Counted from the stretch's first letter, positions 37,442 through 50,027 are shown. The stretch: 64,000 bases of DNA from Polytrichum commune (GCA_950295325.1 OX485803.1:36223554-36287553), one strand, 5' to 3'. Numbers and translations: made by a program. The notes: generated from the sequence alone by a model not told the origin.

Positions 37442-38460
37442 CAGGGCTGTTTTTTCACAAAGTTTTTACCCGTCCACGTCCCAAAACCTCGAATTGAAAG
37501 GCAAAAAAAATTGCAACCCGTCCCAAAACCGGTAATTTCTAAACCAACCCGTCCATGAAAAGGTTAAAGGAAAAAAACAAATCGATAAAGATAACCCGAA
37601 AGATGTTGGCATGTGATTGGTGCACTTGCCACTTGGAAACAATAGTATCTTACTATCTTCGTTCATTTCTGTTTTTTACATTATAATTACCGATTTGCCA
37701 GCCTGCCACTGCCCCATTTTGTCTATTTGTCCACAAACTAGTTCAGAGAAACTGAACTAGACTCAATCACTCAAACTCAACCAGTTCATTTGAAACTAAC
37801 TCGAATTCAAGAAGTTGGAGAGTGCCGCTGGAACAATCTCCTCCTGCAATCTTGAACTTCAACAGGTGTTTTCTCAAACTCAACCAGTTCATTTGAAACT
37901 AACTCGAATTCAAGAAGTTGGAAACTTTGGATGCTTTGATGCGCATTTCATGTGCAAATATTCCAGTTGAAAACATCGATTGGAATGCAGTGATGCTTGT
38001 TTGGAGAAACATGAAGGATAGGAGAATTCATCCACTTCTTTGAAGGGTAAGTAGCTCTTTATTTTTAAACTTTTTAACATGTTTATATATACTAATTCTT
38101 ATTCAATTACTAAGTTTACCTTCAATTGTAATCTTTGACATTATGTTAAAAAGGTTCTAAATCTTGTGGTTGATGAATTAATGTATGCAGGTGAATCAAG
38201 CACTTCAAGATTGATAATTTGATTGGGTATTAGTGGTTTGATTGCATTATGCTTATATTCACATGTCATATATGACATAACGTAATTGATATTTGTAACA
38301 TTTTTTTAACTTAAAAAAATGTTATTTGTAGAACCCGTCCAAAGTGAATTTGACACGTCCCAAAACCAGTTCATTTTCTAAGAACCCGTCCACTGGAAAT
38401 GTTTTTTTTTTATGAACATGTCCCTAGATATGTTAGGGACCTTATGAAAAAACACCCCTG
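37442..38460 (+). mobile_element. Complete non-autonomous hAT element, 1019 bp
   Basis: Inverted ends CAGGGCTGTTTTTTCA (37442) and TGAAAAAACACCCCTG (to 38460). An 8-base target duplication with one mismatch flanks it: CCTATGAG (37434-37441) and CCTACGAG (38461-38468), both typical of hAT. Subterminal ACCCGTCC and CGTCCCAAAACC words occur at both sides. Inside is a remnant of a transposase C-terminus and a 102-base tandem duplication (37769 and 37871). Confidence 0.9.
37900..38043 (+). pseudogene. hAT transposase C-terminal remnant
   Basis: A short open stretch reads KLETLDALMRISCANIP, then NIDWNAVMLVWRNMKDRRI and stops at 38041-38043. The pattern of a DALMRIS helix followed by a W...WRNMKDRRI end resembles C-termini of plant hAT transposases. 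The rest of the gene is deleted, so the element depends on another for movement. Confidence 0.5.
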
Positions 38461-39197
38461 CCTACGAGTAGCCCTACTACGTATCCAAATCGAAATTCAA
38501 AAAAACGTCTATTTCAAAAAAATCAACTATGGAAGAACGAAAGTCAACAAGTCCTATAACTCCCAAATAGCAATAGTGTTAAGCTGGTTTTTTACTCCAT
38601 TGCGTTCACAACCCTCAATAATGGACGGGGGGGGGGGGGGGGTAGGTAACCTCGGATCTCTCAAATTCACTAACCTTGCAAAGATAGCCCATTTTAATTT
38701 TTGTTTTGAAATGCTAATAACTTTTATGCATTAACTTTATTGGGAAAACCAAGGGCACCATTATATTTATCATACTAGCAAATAGGGGGTTAGGTATTCA
38801 CCAAATTTCCAAATACCTTAAAATAAAAATGTCAACTTGCTCCCAAAAAGTCAAACTTGCTATATTTCACAAATGGCGATATTGTTAAGGTGGTTTTTTA
38901 CACCATTGGGTGGGCAATCCTTTATAAAGGAGGCCTAGGCCAAAAAAACTTTAAAAAAATATGGCCATTTTTTGGGAATACCCATGTAACCCTAAATTCT
39001 ATATGCCCATGTATGATCTGAATTTTGATTTGTTCTTGAGCGACTTGTCCTCGTTCCATGATTGTATCAGTTTCTATTCTAGCATGATTAAGATTCAATC
39101 CAAGTTAATAGTTTTTACAAAGCCCTATCAATACATAAACTAGCTTCTCAATTTCACCATAAACCCTTAAATTTGATTTATCTTCTTATTAGAACTT

Positions 39198-39768
39198 TCA
39201 TATTAATTGGTAATATGCAGCAAGTAGTAGAACTTATTCAAATGGATCCATTACCAAAGATCACACAAACCTTTTGTGGTATGATGTTAATGTTGATATA
39301 GATTTGCGTGTGTGACATTTGACACATTTGAAGTAATTATATGAACATGAGAATCATCTACATAACTCCAAAAAAAAATTCAGCTGCAACTTAAATTACA
39401 ATTAAAACTTCCGACTATCTACTGTTGAAAGACACAAAGTACAAACATGCATCAGCTGGCCATTTATTTGCTCCCAGGTCCCAGAGTTTAATAGGGGTAT
39501 AGCAAAGTTCAAGCTCATGAAATAAAACTTGGACCTAAATTATGTTATTGAAAATCACCTGCAATGGCTCACAACCACTTCAAATATACAATATTAACAA
39601 TAATTCTTGGATTATTTTTCACGTGAACAAATTATTTTCATGTAAAACATCATTATATCTAGATTTTTTTTATATTGGTCGGTCAATGCGTTCATAATCA
39701 ATTGGAACTTTCATATTAATTGGTAACATGCAGCAAGTTGAAAAACTTACTCGAATGGATGCACTAGT
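39198..39768. repeat. ~60 bp direct repeats 512 bp apart
   Basis: AACTTTCATATTAATTGGTA, ATGCAGCAAGT and AATGGAT(C/G)CA occur at 39198-39258 and 39710-39768. They could be ends of a small direct-repeat element or a segmental duplication. Confidence 0.6.
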
Positions 39769-39896
39769 TTAGGGGAAAATTTGGATAATTGGTTGATGTT
39801 CAAGAAAATTACAGATCATTTTAGGAAAACCCAGTGGAGTATACCTCATATTTGTGAAGAAAAAACTGATTATGCCCAAAGTCTCCCCGTATACTG
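39755..39896. mobile_element. MITE family A, copy 4, internally deleted
   Basis: AAATTACAGATCATTTTAGG, GGAGTATACCTCA and TATGCCCAAAGTCTCCCCGT keep the family order. The left ~60 bases are missing. Confidence 0.55.
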
Positions 39897-40156
39897 CATT
39901 TTTTTGCTTACGAGTCACCACCAGAAGAGTCATTTTTGTTTTTTGAAGTTTTATGTCCGTATTTAGATATGTGTGAAACTTGACATTAATGACTTTTGTT
40001 TGTGTATTATCACTTATAGATCCTTGCACTTAAATATATATCCATGGACGGGCCGTATTGGAGCAGTTAGGAGTACGCATAACATTTCTTTATCTATACT
40101 TCGATCATTGGTTACGTAATTTTTCAGTTTTTAAAGTTGTATTATCTATAAGATGA

Positions 40157-41055
40157 CAAATCCTACCCACATTCATAAAGGGAGCAAAGATTTAGATATG
40201 CCTCCTTTGGGGACATATTCAAATATGCTTCATTTGGAAATAAATTCAGACAGTGAGAAACTGGTATTGTTTAATGGACCAGCCATTATGGGGGTGAATA
40301 TGCCGATATACCTCCTGTAAAAACAGATTCGAATAGTACTCATGAAGGAGTCCTTATCAAAGTCTGGCTGGAAACTAGTTCAGATACTGAATACACATCA
40401 GTGAACAATTCTGACAATGTTATGTCTGAACCGAGTTCACCTACGGAATATACATACGTGAATACAACTAATAAAAAACTTATAAAGATGGATGATTTAT
40501 AGCTTCAAGATCGTCTCTATCCTGTGGGGAATGAAATTATGCCCTCTCTCTAAATGGTCCGAAGTCTACCAGAAGTTGGCGAAGCAGGGGCCCCTTTCAA
40601 TGACCCAAAGAAACTTGATTTGGATATAGTTTACATCAACATGTGTATTTTAGATTTGCCTCTTTTGTGAGGCAGTATAACTTGTCCGACCAATCGCCAA
40701 ATAATAATAAAAGACCACGATTCCTTCAACAATTGGATCTACGTAATTTCTGATTCAGTGGTAGTTAAAATTTATGGGGGAAATAACATGTAGCAGAGAA
40801 GACATACTAAAGTTTCTATCATTTTACACCAGCGACAGCACCACAATCTAACGTTCACAATCAACAGTGACCATATAGTTTTATCAAAAATAAAGTTAAT
40901 GTCCTTGTTCGGGCAATGGCCAAAGCGATTCATCAGTGTGGTACGAGAGTTTGTCAAATTCAATTATTCGGTATGAAGTGGATTCTACCAGAGGCTGAAC
41001 ACATAATCGATCATTTGGTACAACGCTACATAGACATGATGCGCATTGATGCAGT
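40157..41055 (+). other. Coding-like decayed stretch, unidentified
   Basis: Plus-strand frames read acidic, Ser/Thr-rich text (LETSSDTEYTSVNNSD, EPSSPTEYTYVN) and then KKLDLDIVYINMCILDLP and WIYVISDSVVVKIYGG, separated by stops and shifts. Composition is less AT-biased than the flanks. It looks like a dead gene or mobile-element protein; I cannot assign a family. Confidence 0.3.
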
Positions 41056-41059
41056 CCAT

Positions 41060-41800
41060 GCTATAAATTATACACAATGAACTAAAAATAAGAAAGATAC
41101 ATCAAATTAAAGTTTGTTGGGTTTAGGCCCAACAAGCTTCAAATACAAATTACTTTCACATATCAACTTCATAATTTTAAAAAAAAAAAAATGCAAAGGA
41201 GGACTTAAATGATGCGCTTCCAATGAGCCTAAAATTATACACATTAGATTATATATGAAGAAGATATCTCAAATTGAAGCTTGCTAAGTTTAGGTCCAGC
41301 AAATTTCAAACACGAATTACTTTCACATACCAACTTCATAATGTTTTTAAACATATACAAAGCAACGCCTTATTATTACGCTTCCAGTGAGCCAAAAATC
41401 ATACACAATAGACTAAGAATAAGAAAGATACATCAAATTAAAGCTTGTTGGGTTTAGGCCTAGCAAGCTTCAAACACAAATTACTTTCACATATAATCTT
41501 TATATATATATATATTTAAAGAAGCGCTTTAAAAATACGCTCCTAATGAGCCTAAAATCATATACAATGATCTCCATATGAGAAAGGCATCTCAATTTGA
41601 AGGTTGTTAAGCCTAAATCCAATAAGCTTCAAATATCAATAATTTTTTTATATGAAGTACTGACAAAATATTAAAGGGATCTCTAGGAGCGCCTTCAAAA
41701 TAATGAGACAAAAATCATAAAGAATAAAGAATATATAAGAGAAAAATCGCAATTTAAGCTTGTTGGGCCTAAACCCAACAAGTTTCAAACTTTTATAAGT
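41060..41800. repeat. Five-copy ~165 bp satellite-like array with a conserved palindrome
   Basis: Units contain GCTTCCAATGAGCCTAAAAT-like text, AGAAAGATACATCAAATTAA, and a dyad of the form TTGTTGGGTTTAGGCCCAAC (41115 region, 41447 region and, as the clearest hairpin, 41759-41782). Spacing is about 157-167 bases. Copies two and four have decayed dyads. Confidence 0.8.
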
Positions 41801-43813
41801 TTTTTTTTCCTAATATCAAAACAAATTGTCAAAGTAAGGACTTTAAAACTTACCTTAATCATTCAACATATTTTAAGAATAAATAACGCATTAGACCCTT
41901 ATTCATTATATACGCAAATTAAAGAATTTAACTATAGTTGGAGTGCAATTTAGGGTTTAGGGTTACAAGGCCATCATATAGATAATTTTGAAATTTTGCG
42001 TTTTTGGAAAAATAATTATTGCTCGTACCCCCATGTTTGTGGGTAAATGGATGCTTAGGCAGTTAAGAATTAAAAACAAGTCAAATTTGACAAAAAAAAA
42101 TACTAGTGAAAGGTTTGAGCATGATAAAATTAATGGAAAAGGGATTTTTTGATGTCCTTTTAATTTGTTTATGTATGAATCAGTATAGATATCATACTGA
42201 TAGAAAATGCAAAATGATGCATCTAAAAAATTGGCATTGAAGTCAATATCAACATTTGTATAATGAAGTTGGTGAAAAATGATGGAACTTTGTATGCCTT
42301 TTTTTCACATAAATGTTTAGAATTATGCAAAGTAGAGTAAAAATTCAACAAAAAATGTGTAAAACGAAGACAAGTATTAAAAAAAACGATTGTAGGGTTC
42401 AATGCGAAAAATACTTTAACATCAAATTTTTATATATTTATAATGTTAAGTAATAATAATTTTATTCAACAAAATTGATTGAATATATATTATTTTAATA
42501 AATATTGAAAATTTTCTTTTAAATGTTATGTGTAAAGTATCAAATTGATTTTAATGGTATTCAACCATTAAAATGAAAATTTATATTATTAAGTTCTAAA
42601 TTTTATGATATTCAGGGATAATACATTACATCTTTCATATTTTACAAACTTCAAAAAACACATATTATACACATTTAGTTTGTAGCAAAAAACCTTGGGA
42701 ACTTAAGGGTTAAAACGAATCAGATTGACATCTATGGAAATGTACTACTCAAACCCTTTTAAACATCCAAATCGAAAAAAATTCAATCCATTAGATTACA
42801 TTACATTAAAATTAAACTTGTAGAAAAATATAATTACAACACACTTATATTGCATTTACATCCCACTTCCTCTTTTTAACTCTAATTCTCCTAGTTTACA
42901 GAGGTGTCAATCAAAATTCACTTTACCAATCATGCTTGCACCCGAAAGGGGGTGTTACTTTTTGATATCCTTGAAAATTTTCTTCCCACCAAAAGTAATC
43001 TAATATCGAATATCTTGGATCAATTATAATATGATTTATCAAATGATTATGCACATCATTGACTTGCGATAAGCAATACGATAATAAGTCAATGAAAGGA
43101 TATTTCAGCCCTCCCACATTATAGCCTCTTCATCTCTTCCATACAAATTTCAATTTGAAATGATTACAAATTTAGCCTTTTTCAAAGTAAAATGCATCAA
43201 CAATTTTTATTTATTATTTACTGAAGATAATATAAAAAATTGGCATGTATAAAGTGAAAATTCATTATTATTCAATATTTCAATTTAGAACATGCCAATT
43301 TTGGTTTCATACTCTAAATAAAAACAATAGGAAGAAAGAAAAAATTATGAATTTTTTCCATTAGTATATTACCTTTGGACTCCTAGCTTAATAAACTATG
43401 GCTCTTACAAATCAACTTCAATTTGTTTTTTGCCACTTACTAACTTCTCTCAACATGAACAATAGAACCTCTATAATCATATTTCTACAAGTGGTTTTCA
43501 AATTTCAAATAACGAATATTCTTTTACATGTTTACAAAGAAAGTTTCCAAAGATATATTAAAAATAAAAACTTTTACATATCACTAATGTATCTCTACGT
43601 ATGGGCATGTATGAAAATACAACTCAATATAAAATTTACTCATTTGGTTGTATATCTCAATAACTACCACTAAATTAACATGTGTTTAAAAGAGATTAGA
43701 CTACATGTTCAAAATTTGTATACCATTCTAGACGCTTACTCAACATAATTGGAAGAACTTATGTGGCCTTCGCATGACTAGAGTGCCACATCATAAGAAT
43801 GAGCCTGAGTGTG
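41801..43813. other. Extremely AT-rich intergenic DNA
   Basis: Over 70% A+T by eye, no repeat or gene recognised. It contains one TTTAGGGTTTAGGGTT telomere-like word near 41950. It ends at the PUR3 upstream region. Confidence 0.5.
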
Positions 43814-43848
43814 AAACCCTAATTCCTAAACCCTAAACCCTAAACCCA
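43814..43848 (+). promoter_or_regulatory. Telo-box cluster upstream of PUR3
   Basis: Three to four AAACCCTAA-type units run in tandem about 370 bases before the PUR3 ATG. Telo-boxes are known in promoters of plant genes active in dividing cells, which would suit a purine-synthesis gene. A short interstitial telomere-like tract is the other reading. Confidence 0.5.
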
Positions 43849-44217
43849 GAGCTTCAAGCTTCCTCGGGAGCTGGGCTTGGGAGTTATCCACAACTCCCCT
43901 ATACAGAAACCTCACTCGATCGAGACTATCCACACCCCCGATCCCTGGCATTGTTCTCCTCCTCCCTCAAATTGCACTCATCCGGATCCATTACCAATCC
44001 ATCACTACTATTTGCATTGTTTAACCTTACCTCTCCAGCATCCTTTCACATGGGAGGTCATGGTAACTTCGCCATGTGCTTGCAGGAAACGAAGGCTTAT
44101 AGAGAAAGACTCGGAGACTCAGCCTCTTGTGGATTCAGTATTATGTTCGCACTTGAAATTGCATCCCTAACCACCTGAGACCTGCTTGCATTTCCGGATC
44201 GATTTGGCGCAGTATCG

Positions 44218-47200
44218 ATGGAGCTTTCCGTGCGTTCAAGTTGTTTTGCAAGGCAATTAGGAGCCTCTGTATCCCTTCGGGCTGCAATCGGTGGGCCAGC
44301 CTTTGGTGCCCAAATTAGGGGTTTCCAAGGAAAATGGAAGAAGAGCAGACTAGTTTCTACTTCTTTCGCTTCCCAAAAACATGCTCGGTGGCAGGTTTTG
44401 TGTGCAGTGTCACAGGATGCATCACAGGAAGTGGTGGGCGGGGATATGAATGTGAAGGGATTAGAAGAGAGGAGAGTGGACGATGATGGCTTTACCCGGT
44501 CGAAGATGGCAGTGTTTGTGTCTGGAGGGGGTTCCAATTTCCGAGCCATCCATGCTGGTTGTTTGAGCAATCAGATTTATGGTGACATTGCTATTGTGGT
44601 TTCAGATAAACCTGGTGAATTCCTCATCCTCTTTGTTTTTCTGTGGTGAAATGACGATTTCACAGATTTGTGGTCCTTGTAGATGTGTAGTAGTTCTTCA
44701 TTTCGCAGCGTCTGTTTCCACTTTCAATTAGATTTGCTTTCGTAAAACCTGAGATTATAGAATACATGTTGTGGATGTGACATTTACATGTTCCACTTAC
44801 ATCATTGTTGATGTAGGTGGACTTGTTGGTGTTATTGACCCTATGAATGTGTGGATGTCGTTATGGAGTTCGTGTTGTGTTGTAAGCAGTTTCTTTCGGA
44901 ACAGAGTTTCTTGCTCCAAAAGCTGATCGTTTTTCGTTGGGTAGGTTGCGATGGTCTCCATCATGCGTTGGATAAGGAGATTATGGAGTTCATGTTGTGT
45001 TTGAATTAGGAGTTTCTTGTCATAAAACACGATCGTTTTTCGTGGGGTAGGTTACAAAGGTTGTGCTCATGCGAGGGTTAATCATATTAGTGAGTACATG
45101 TTGTGTCGTAAGCAGTTTGTTGGAATTAGAGGTTCTTATCACAGAATGACTGCTTTGTGTGGGGTAGGTTGCAAGGGTTGCGTCTATGCAAGAGATAATG
45201 AGATGGTGTTGTGCTTGATTATGCAAGACATAATGAGATTTTGGAGTACATGTTGTGCTGTGAGCAGTTAGTATTGAATTAGAGTTTCTTGTGACAAAAT
45301 CTGATCGTGTTGTATTTGTGGGATAGGTTGCAAGGGTTGCGATTATGCAAGAGACAATAACATCGATGTTGTGGCTTATCCAAAGGGAAAGCATGCACCA
45401 GAGGGGGTTTCTCCAACTGAGCTAGTAGACTCTCTCAGGTGCATCATCTCTACCATCTGGTTTGCAAGCCTACTGATATCTTAACCTTGGCTGTAGTAAC
45501 TTACATGTGGACATGACAACTGTCATATCTTCTTATTGGCTTGCCAAAGTTTTGAAGTGTATTTCACAAAAAGTCATTGAAGTTGCTGACTGGTGATCAA
45601 GGAATGGAGGTTGAGTTACATTACTTATTGTAGACGTGCAGGTGTTGAGTATATCCTCTTGGCTGGCTATCTGAGACTCCTTCCAAGTGAGCTGGTCCAG
45701 GGCTATCCGCGTGCTATTCTCAACATTCATCCGGCCCTGCTTCCTGCCTTTGGGGGAAAAGGCTACTATGGTGCAAAAGTACATGAAGCTGTTATTCGCT
45801 CAGGTGCCCGGTAAGCAACTATATGCTCATGCTCTCTTGTATTACTGTACATTGATGTCTGGTTCAGGACTTTTGAGTGCTGAAAGGTGCTTTCCATGTA
45901 GGATTTAGTAGGTCTTTGTCAATGTGAGTACAACACATGTCAAAGTTCTAAAAAATGTATGTCTAATTATATAGCACCTTACAGTAATCAGATTATTGAG
46001 TTGCATGTGAAAGAGTACAGTTAAGGGACCTGTCTATTAGGCATGTTCACTACTTCAGTGCAAGTTCTCCTTCCTTGGATGGGCCATTGCTGGCTTTATG
46101 TACGAAGATGCACTGTCTACGATCTGAACAGTTTTGAAACCAGTTTCAGAACCTGGGTTCAAAATTGTTCAATTGGTAGTTCAAGCCCAGTTTCAGAATA
46201 TAGTGTTGAGGTTGAAGATGGTACAGTGTAGACTACCCATTTAAATCTACACCTGGAGTCATTTGTGTATTGGCAATGATACTCAAGATTATTACAGTTT
46301 TTTTGACCATGTTCTTGATGGCTAATTGTTGTGTGAGCCAATGACATCACACTCATCATTGGTATTGTTTACCTGTTGCTATTTTCAAAGGTGCAGTGAC
46401 CTTCCCACCATTTGTCCAAAAAGCTGGTCAAATCTAGTCTTGAAATGAGTCTTGTGGGTCTGAAGTACTTGGATTGGAACCAGTCTGTCTATCTGGAATT
46501 AAGAAATTTATTAATGCAACCAATCTTCCAGCTGCAATTTTCCTATTCTTTTGGTTGTAATTTTGGTCACTTACAAATCACCTAGCAAGGGTCTACTTCT
46601 AACAGTGGCTTATGTGGCGGTGATGGTTTATATCACAGTTTGTCTGAGCAAGACTTTGACGAAAACTATATATTTTCTGAGCCAATTTGAAACTTTCAGA
46701 CCTGTTTTCAAGTCTGCAGCTGTAGGTGTCTGTTTTGTGAGCAATTTTTCAATTTTTTTGTGGGTTGTAGTTTAGTTCAGCTGTAGGTGTTTAGTTTTGT
46801 GGGTCAAGTTTTGATAGTGGGCTATATGGCGCTGATGCTTTATATCACAGTTTGTCTGAGCAAGCTTTGACGAAAACTATATATTTTCTGAGCCAATTTA
46901 AAACTTTCAGACATGGTTTCAAGTCTGCAGCAATAGGTGTCTGTTTTTGTGAGCTTTTTATTTTAAAATCTTATTTTAGTTTTAATTTTAAATTTTTTGG
47001 TAGGTTGTAGTTTTTGTCACCTCAGTTCACCTAGCAAGGCTCAACGTCTGATAGTTCGCTTATGTGGCACTGATGCTTTATATCACAGTTTGTCTGAGCA
47101 AGCTTTGACGAAAACTATATATTTTCTGAGCCAATTCAAAACTTTCAAACATGGTTCCAAGTCTGCAGCAATGGGTGTCTGTTTTTGTGAGCAAATTATC

Positions 47201-48718
47201 TTTTTTTTTGTAGGTTGTAGTTTTTGTCATCTCAGTTCACCCAGCAAGGCTCAACTTCTGATAGTTCGCTTATGTGGCGCTGATGCTTTATATCACAGTT
47301 TGTCTGAGCAAGCTTTGACGAAAAACTATACTTTTTCTGAGCCAATTCAAAACTTTCAGACATGGTTTCAAGTCTGCAGCAATGGGTGTCTGTTTTTGTG
47401 AGCAAATTATCTTTTTTTTTGTAGGTTGTAGTTTTTGTCACCTCATTTCACCCAGCAAGGCTCAACTTCTGATAGTTCGCTTATGTGGCGCTGATGCTTT
47501 ATATCACAGTTTGTCTGAGCAAGCTTTGACGAAAAACTATACTCTTTCTGAGCCAATTCAAAACTTTCAGACATGGTTTCAAGTCTGCAGCAATGGGTGT
47601 CTGTTTTTGTGAGAAAATCTTCCTTCTTTTGTAGGGTGTAGTTTTTATCACCTCAGTTCAGCTAAGAAGGGTTAATTTTTCACGCTGGGTATATGGGGTG
47701 CTGATGCTTTATATTACAGTTTGTCTGGACGAGTCTTTGATGAAAACTATTATTATCTGAGCCATTTTAAAACTTTCAGGCATGGATTTGAGTCTGCAAC
47801 AGTGGGTATCTGTTTATTTTTTTGTTACTTTAGGGTGGTTCATCCAGCAGTGGGCATCTTTTGACGTTGGGTTTGTGCGGCACTGATGCTTGATATCACA
47901 GTTTGTGTGAGCGAAGTCTTTGATGACAACCGAATCTCTGAGCCGCTTACACCAATAATTGCCTCAAAAGAAACTGCTCTAGATTTTCCTGTTGTATGAC
48001 ACTTTTGCAGTCAAATTTTGTCTGTACTAATCCCCTCAATTGAGTTCAAAAATGTTGTATAGAAGTCAATTCGGCTGGCTGTGATGGTATACTCCATTTA
48101 CTTCACAGTTTGTCTGAAACATGGATTGGTTTTACAGTATATCTGAGCCATGTCAATATTATGGAGTGCACCACCTTAAAGGTCTGTGGTTCCAGATATT
48201 CATTAATTTTGGTGTAGACACTATAAACGAGTCTGCTGTTTGAAATGATAATATTGAACATATTATGCAGCTCACAATTTTGGGGTCAAAGAACAGAATT
48301 TGGAAGTGATGTAGTATCAAATATTTCTTGAGTTTCTAGAGACTGTGAATACAATTTTCTGGGGTGTTGGACAGATATTCTGGTGCAACTATTCACTTCG
48401 TAGATGAGAAGTACGACAGTGGTCCTATTCTCGCACAGAGAGTTGTTCCTGTGCGAGCTGATGATACTCCATCTGATTTGGCTGCCCGAGTGCTAAAAGA
48501 GGTGTGCTTTCTTCTCATTTCTTTCATTCAATTTAATTCAGTGCCGATCTTCAAGCAAATTAAAATTCGTATGTCATCAACTCATAGAATGTTGGTGTCC
48601 TCAGGAGCACAAAATGTACACGGAAGCAGTGTCAGCATTATGTGAGGATCGAATATTCTGGCGGGAGGATGGTGTGCCATTGATACGTAAGTCGTGGAAT
48701 GAAGCAGAGTACTTGTGA
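44218..48718 (+). CDS. PUR3: Phosphoribosylglycinamide formyltransferase (GART), 5 exons
   Basis: Transfers the formyl group of 10-formyl-THF to GAR, giving FGAR, the third step of de novo purine synthesis, in plants in the plastid. Exons: 44218-44614, 45327-45438, 45634-45810, 48375-48501, 48605-48718; all junctions are GT-AG and in frame, giving 308 residues. Residues 1-95 are Ser/Arg-rich and look like a transit peptide. The fold opens with KMAVFVSGGGSNF (GGGSN near 103-107). LNIHPALLPAFGGKG carries the catalytic pair N200 and H202. ATIHFVDEKYDSGPILAQ carries H236 and D243, equal to E. coli PurN H137 and D144. The C-terminus WREDGVPLI matches plant homologues. The start is the first ATG ahead of the transit-like segment. 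A gtaag inside the last exon (about 48687) looks like a donor but reading through fits the family end. Confidence 0.95.
44860..45326 (+). repeat. Tandem repeat in PUR3 intron 1 carrying splice-acceptor copies
   Basis: About four direct copies, spaced roughly 104-160 bases, each ending in a GGGTAGGTTGC-like 3' splice site followed by exon-2-like text. The acceptor copies are near 44944, 45050 and 45167; the real one is 45324-45326. The third copy shares TAGGTTGCAAGGGTTGCG with the real junction. Each unit also has a GAGTTC/GTACATGTTGTG block. Confidence 0.8.
46540..47960 (+). repeat. Seven-copy ~210 bp tandem array in PUR3 intron 3
   Basis: The anchor TGATGCTTTATATCACAG recurs near 46620, 46832, 47070, 47280, 47491, 47701 and 47883; the central spacing is 210-212 bases and those copies are nearly identical, while outer copies are diverged, as expected for array growth by unequal exchange. 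Open frames across 46997-47612 come from the repeat and are not genes. It accounts for over half of the 2.56 kb intron. Confidence 0.9.
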
Positions 48719-49500
48719 TGATGTCTGATGGAATTGCAGGGAATTCCTGCTTATGATTTTTGGGTATACAAATGGAGGCAGCACTCGAAGCAGGCTTTGC
48801 AACTCTCCCTCCTGGGTAGTTTAAACTGCCAGTTTAGAATACTGAAAGCACTTATCCTCCAGCTTTCACATGTAGGAGCGCTTGACTGGATTTTGGCAGG
48901 CTGAAACAACTGCCTTTTACAGCTGTCTCCATTTGAGAATTGAGTTTGAGACAGTGACCTTGGCTATGAATTTTGACAAAACGTCATGGTGTATACTATA
49001 GCTGAACCAGGGTACAATTGTCTGGTTCGCTTGAAATAACACTGCAAATAGTTAGATGATGTTGCCCAGATGTCATCTGACTGATGCAATTCACAACTGT
49101 ATTGTTATGCTCGTGGTTGAATGTGGATTTTGTTGACTTTTCTGCCCAAGAGTGGATTTGGGAACTTTTTCTGCCAAGAGTGTGGACTTTGGATAGGACT
49201 CTTGACACAATTGAACAGGGCCATGGTCCACTTTTAAACACAAAATTCAAGATTGAATCTTTTCCACAAAATGTTTATTTACACAAGGTCTTGCTTTGTT
49301 TTGCAGTTGCTCATAAGTCCCACTTGTCCTTTCTTCCAACCCATTTAAAATCCTCTATACATATATCCTCAATTATGGAGTCATTCTAATCTTTATGCGA
49401 TCTGCTCGGGATTGCAGTTGTGACATGATAGCTACACCCATGTTTACTTGTAGTCTACTTTAAAAGTTAAAGTGCAGTGGGGAATCAAGAAAATGCACTC

Positions 49501-50012
49501 ATGCCCCCTCCCCACTTGATATTAGCTAAGCCTAAAAGTGGGTTCTTAAAAATGAGCGTTCACACCATCAGCATTATTTAGTGCCGAGCCTAGTTGGCAA
49601 ATGATTTGCCATGGCTTAAAAGTGGAGGTTTTAAGCTAAAACTACCGACCCTCCCATTGGGACCTAGACATGAGGCAAGAATGTAGGACCTCTAAAAGTG
49701 TTGCCTCCCGCTCTTGGGATTGGTTGCTTTTAGTCTTAGCTATGAGGGCATGAGGAGCTCCATTAACAAAAACCGATGATAAGTATTAAGGCATTTGGGA
49801 TGGGACAAAAACTATCCAACATTCATTGGTTGGTAGATAAACCATGAACATGTGTGAAAGCTACTTAACTAAAAGCTACTTGGAAATCTCCGGAGCAAGT
49901 TCTTGTAGGTGCATTGGGATAGCCGGACGTGTCCACTATAACCGAGGGAGCTTTACCCGGGTTTTAGGGAAGTCTTTGGTTATTTGCTAATGTCAAGTGG
50001 GGAGGGGGCATC
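49501..50012. mobile_element. 512 bp inverted-repeat element downstream of PUR3
   Basis: ATGCCCCCTCCCCACTTGAT (49501) and TCAAGTGGGGAGGGGGCAT (to 50012) are inverted ends of about 26 bases with one mismatch. A second inverted word lies outside (AGTGGGGAATC at 49477, AAATCCCCACTT at 50015), so the element may be slightly larger. No frame inside; superfamily unknown. Confidence 0.65.
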
Positions 50013-50027
50013 AGAAATCCCCACTTA

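Noticed and set aside
41060-41800. CRISPR-like array
   Set aside because: Units are ~165 bases and diverged along their length, with no short repeat/unique spacer pattern; this is plant DNA.
44097-44570. 157-codon minus-strand frame
   Set aside because: Antisense shadow of PUR3 exon 1, which is supported by homology and splice sites.
46997-47612. Overlapping plus-strand open frames of 134 and 76 codons
   Set aside because: They are produced by a ~210 base tandem repeat inside PUR3 intron 3 and repeat the same peptide; no start context or homology.
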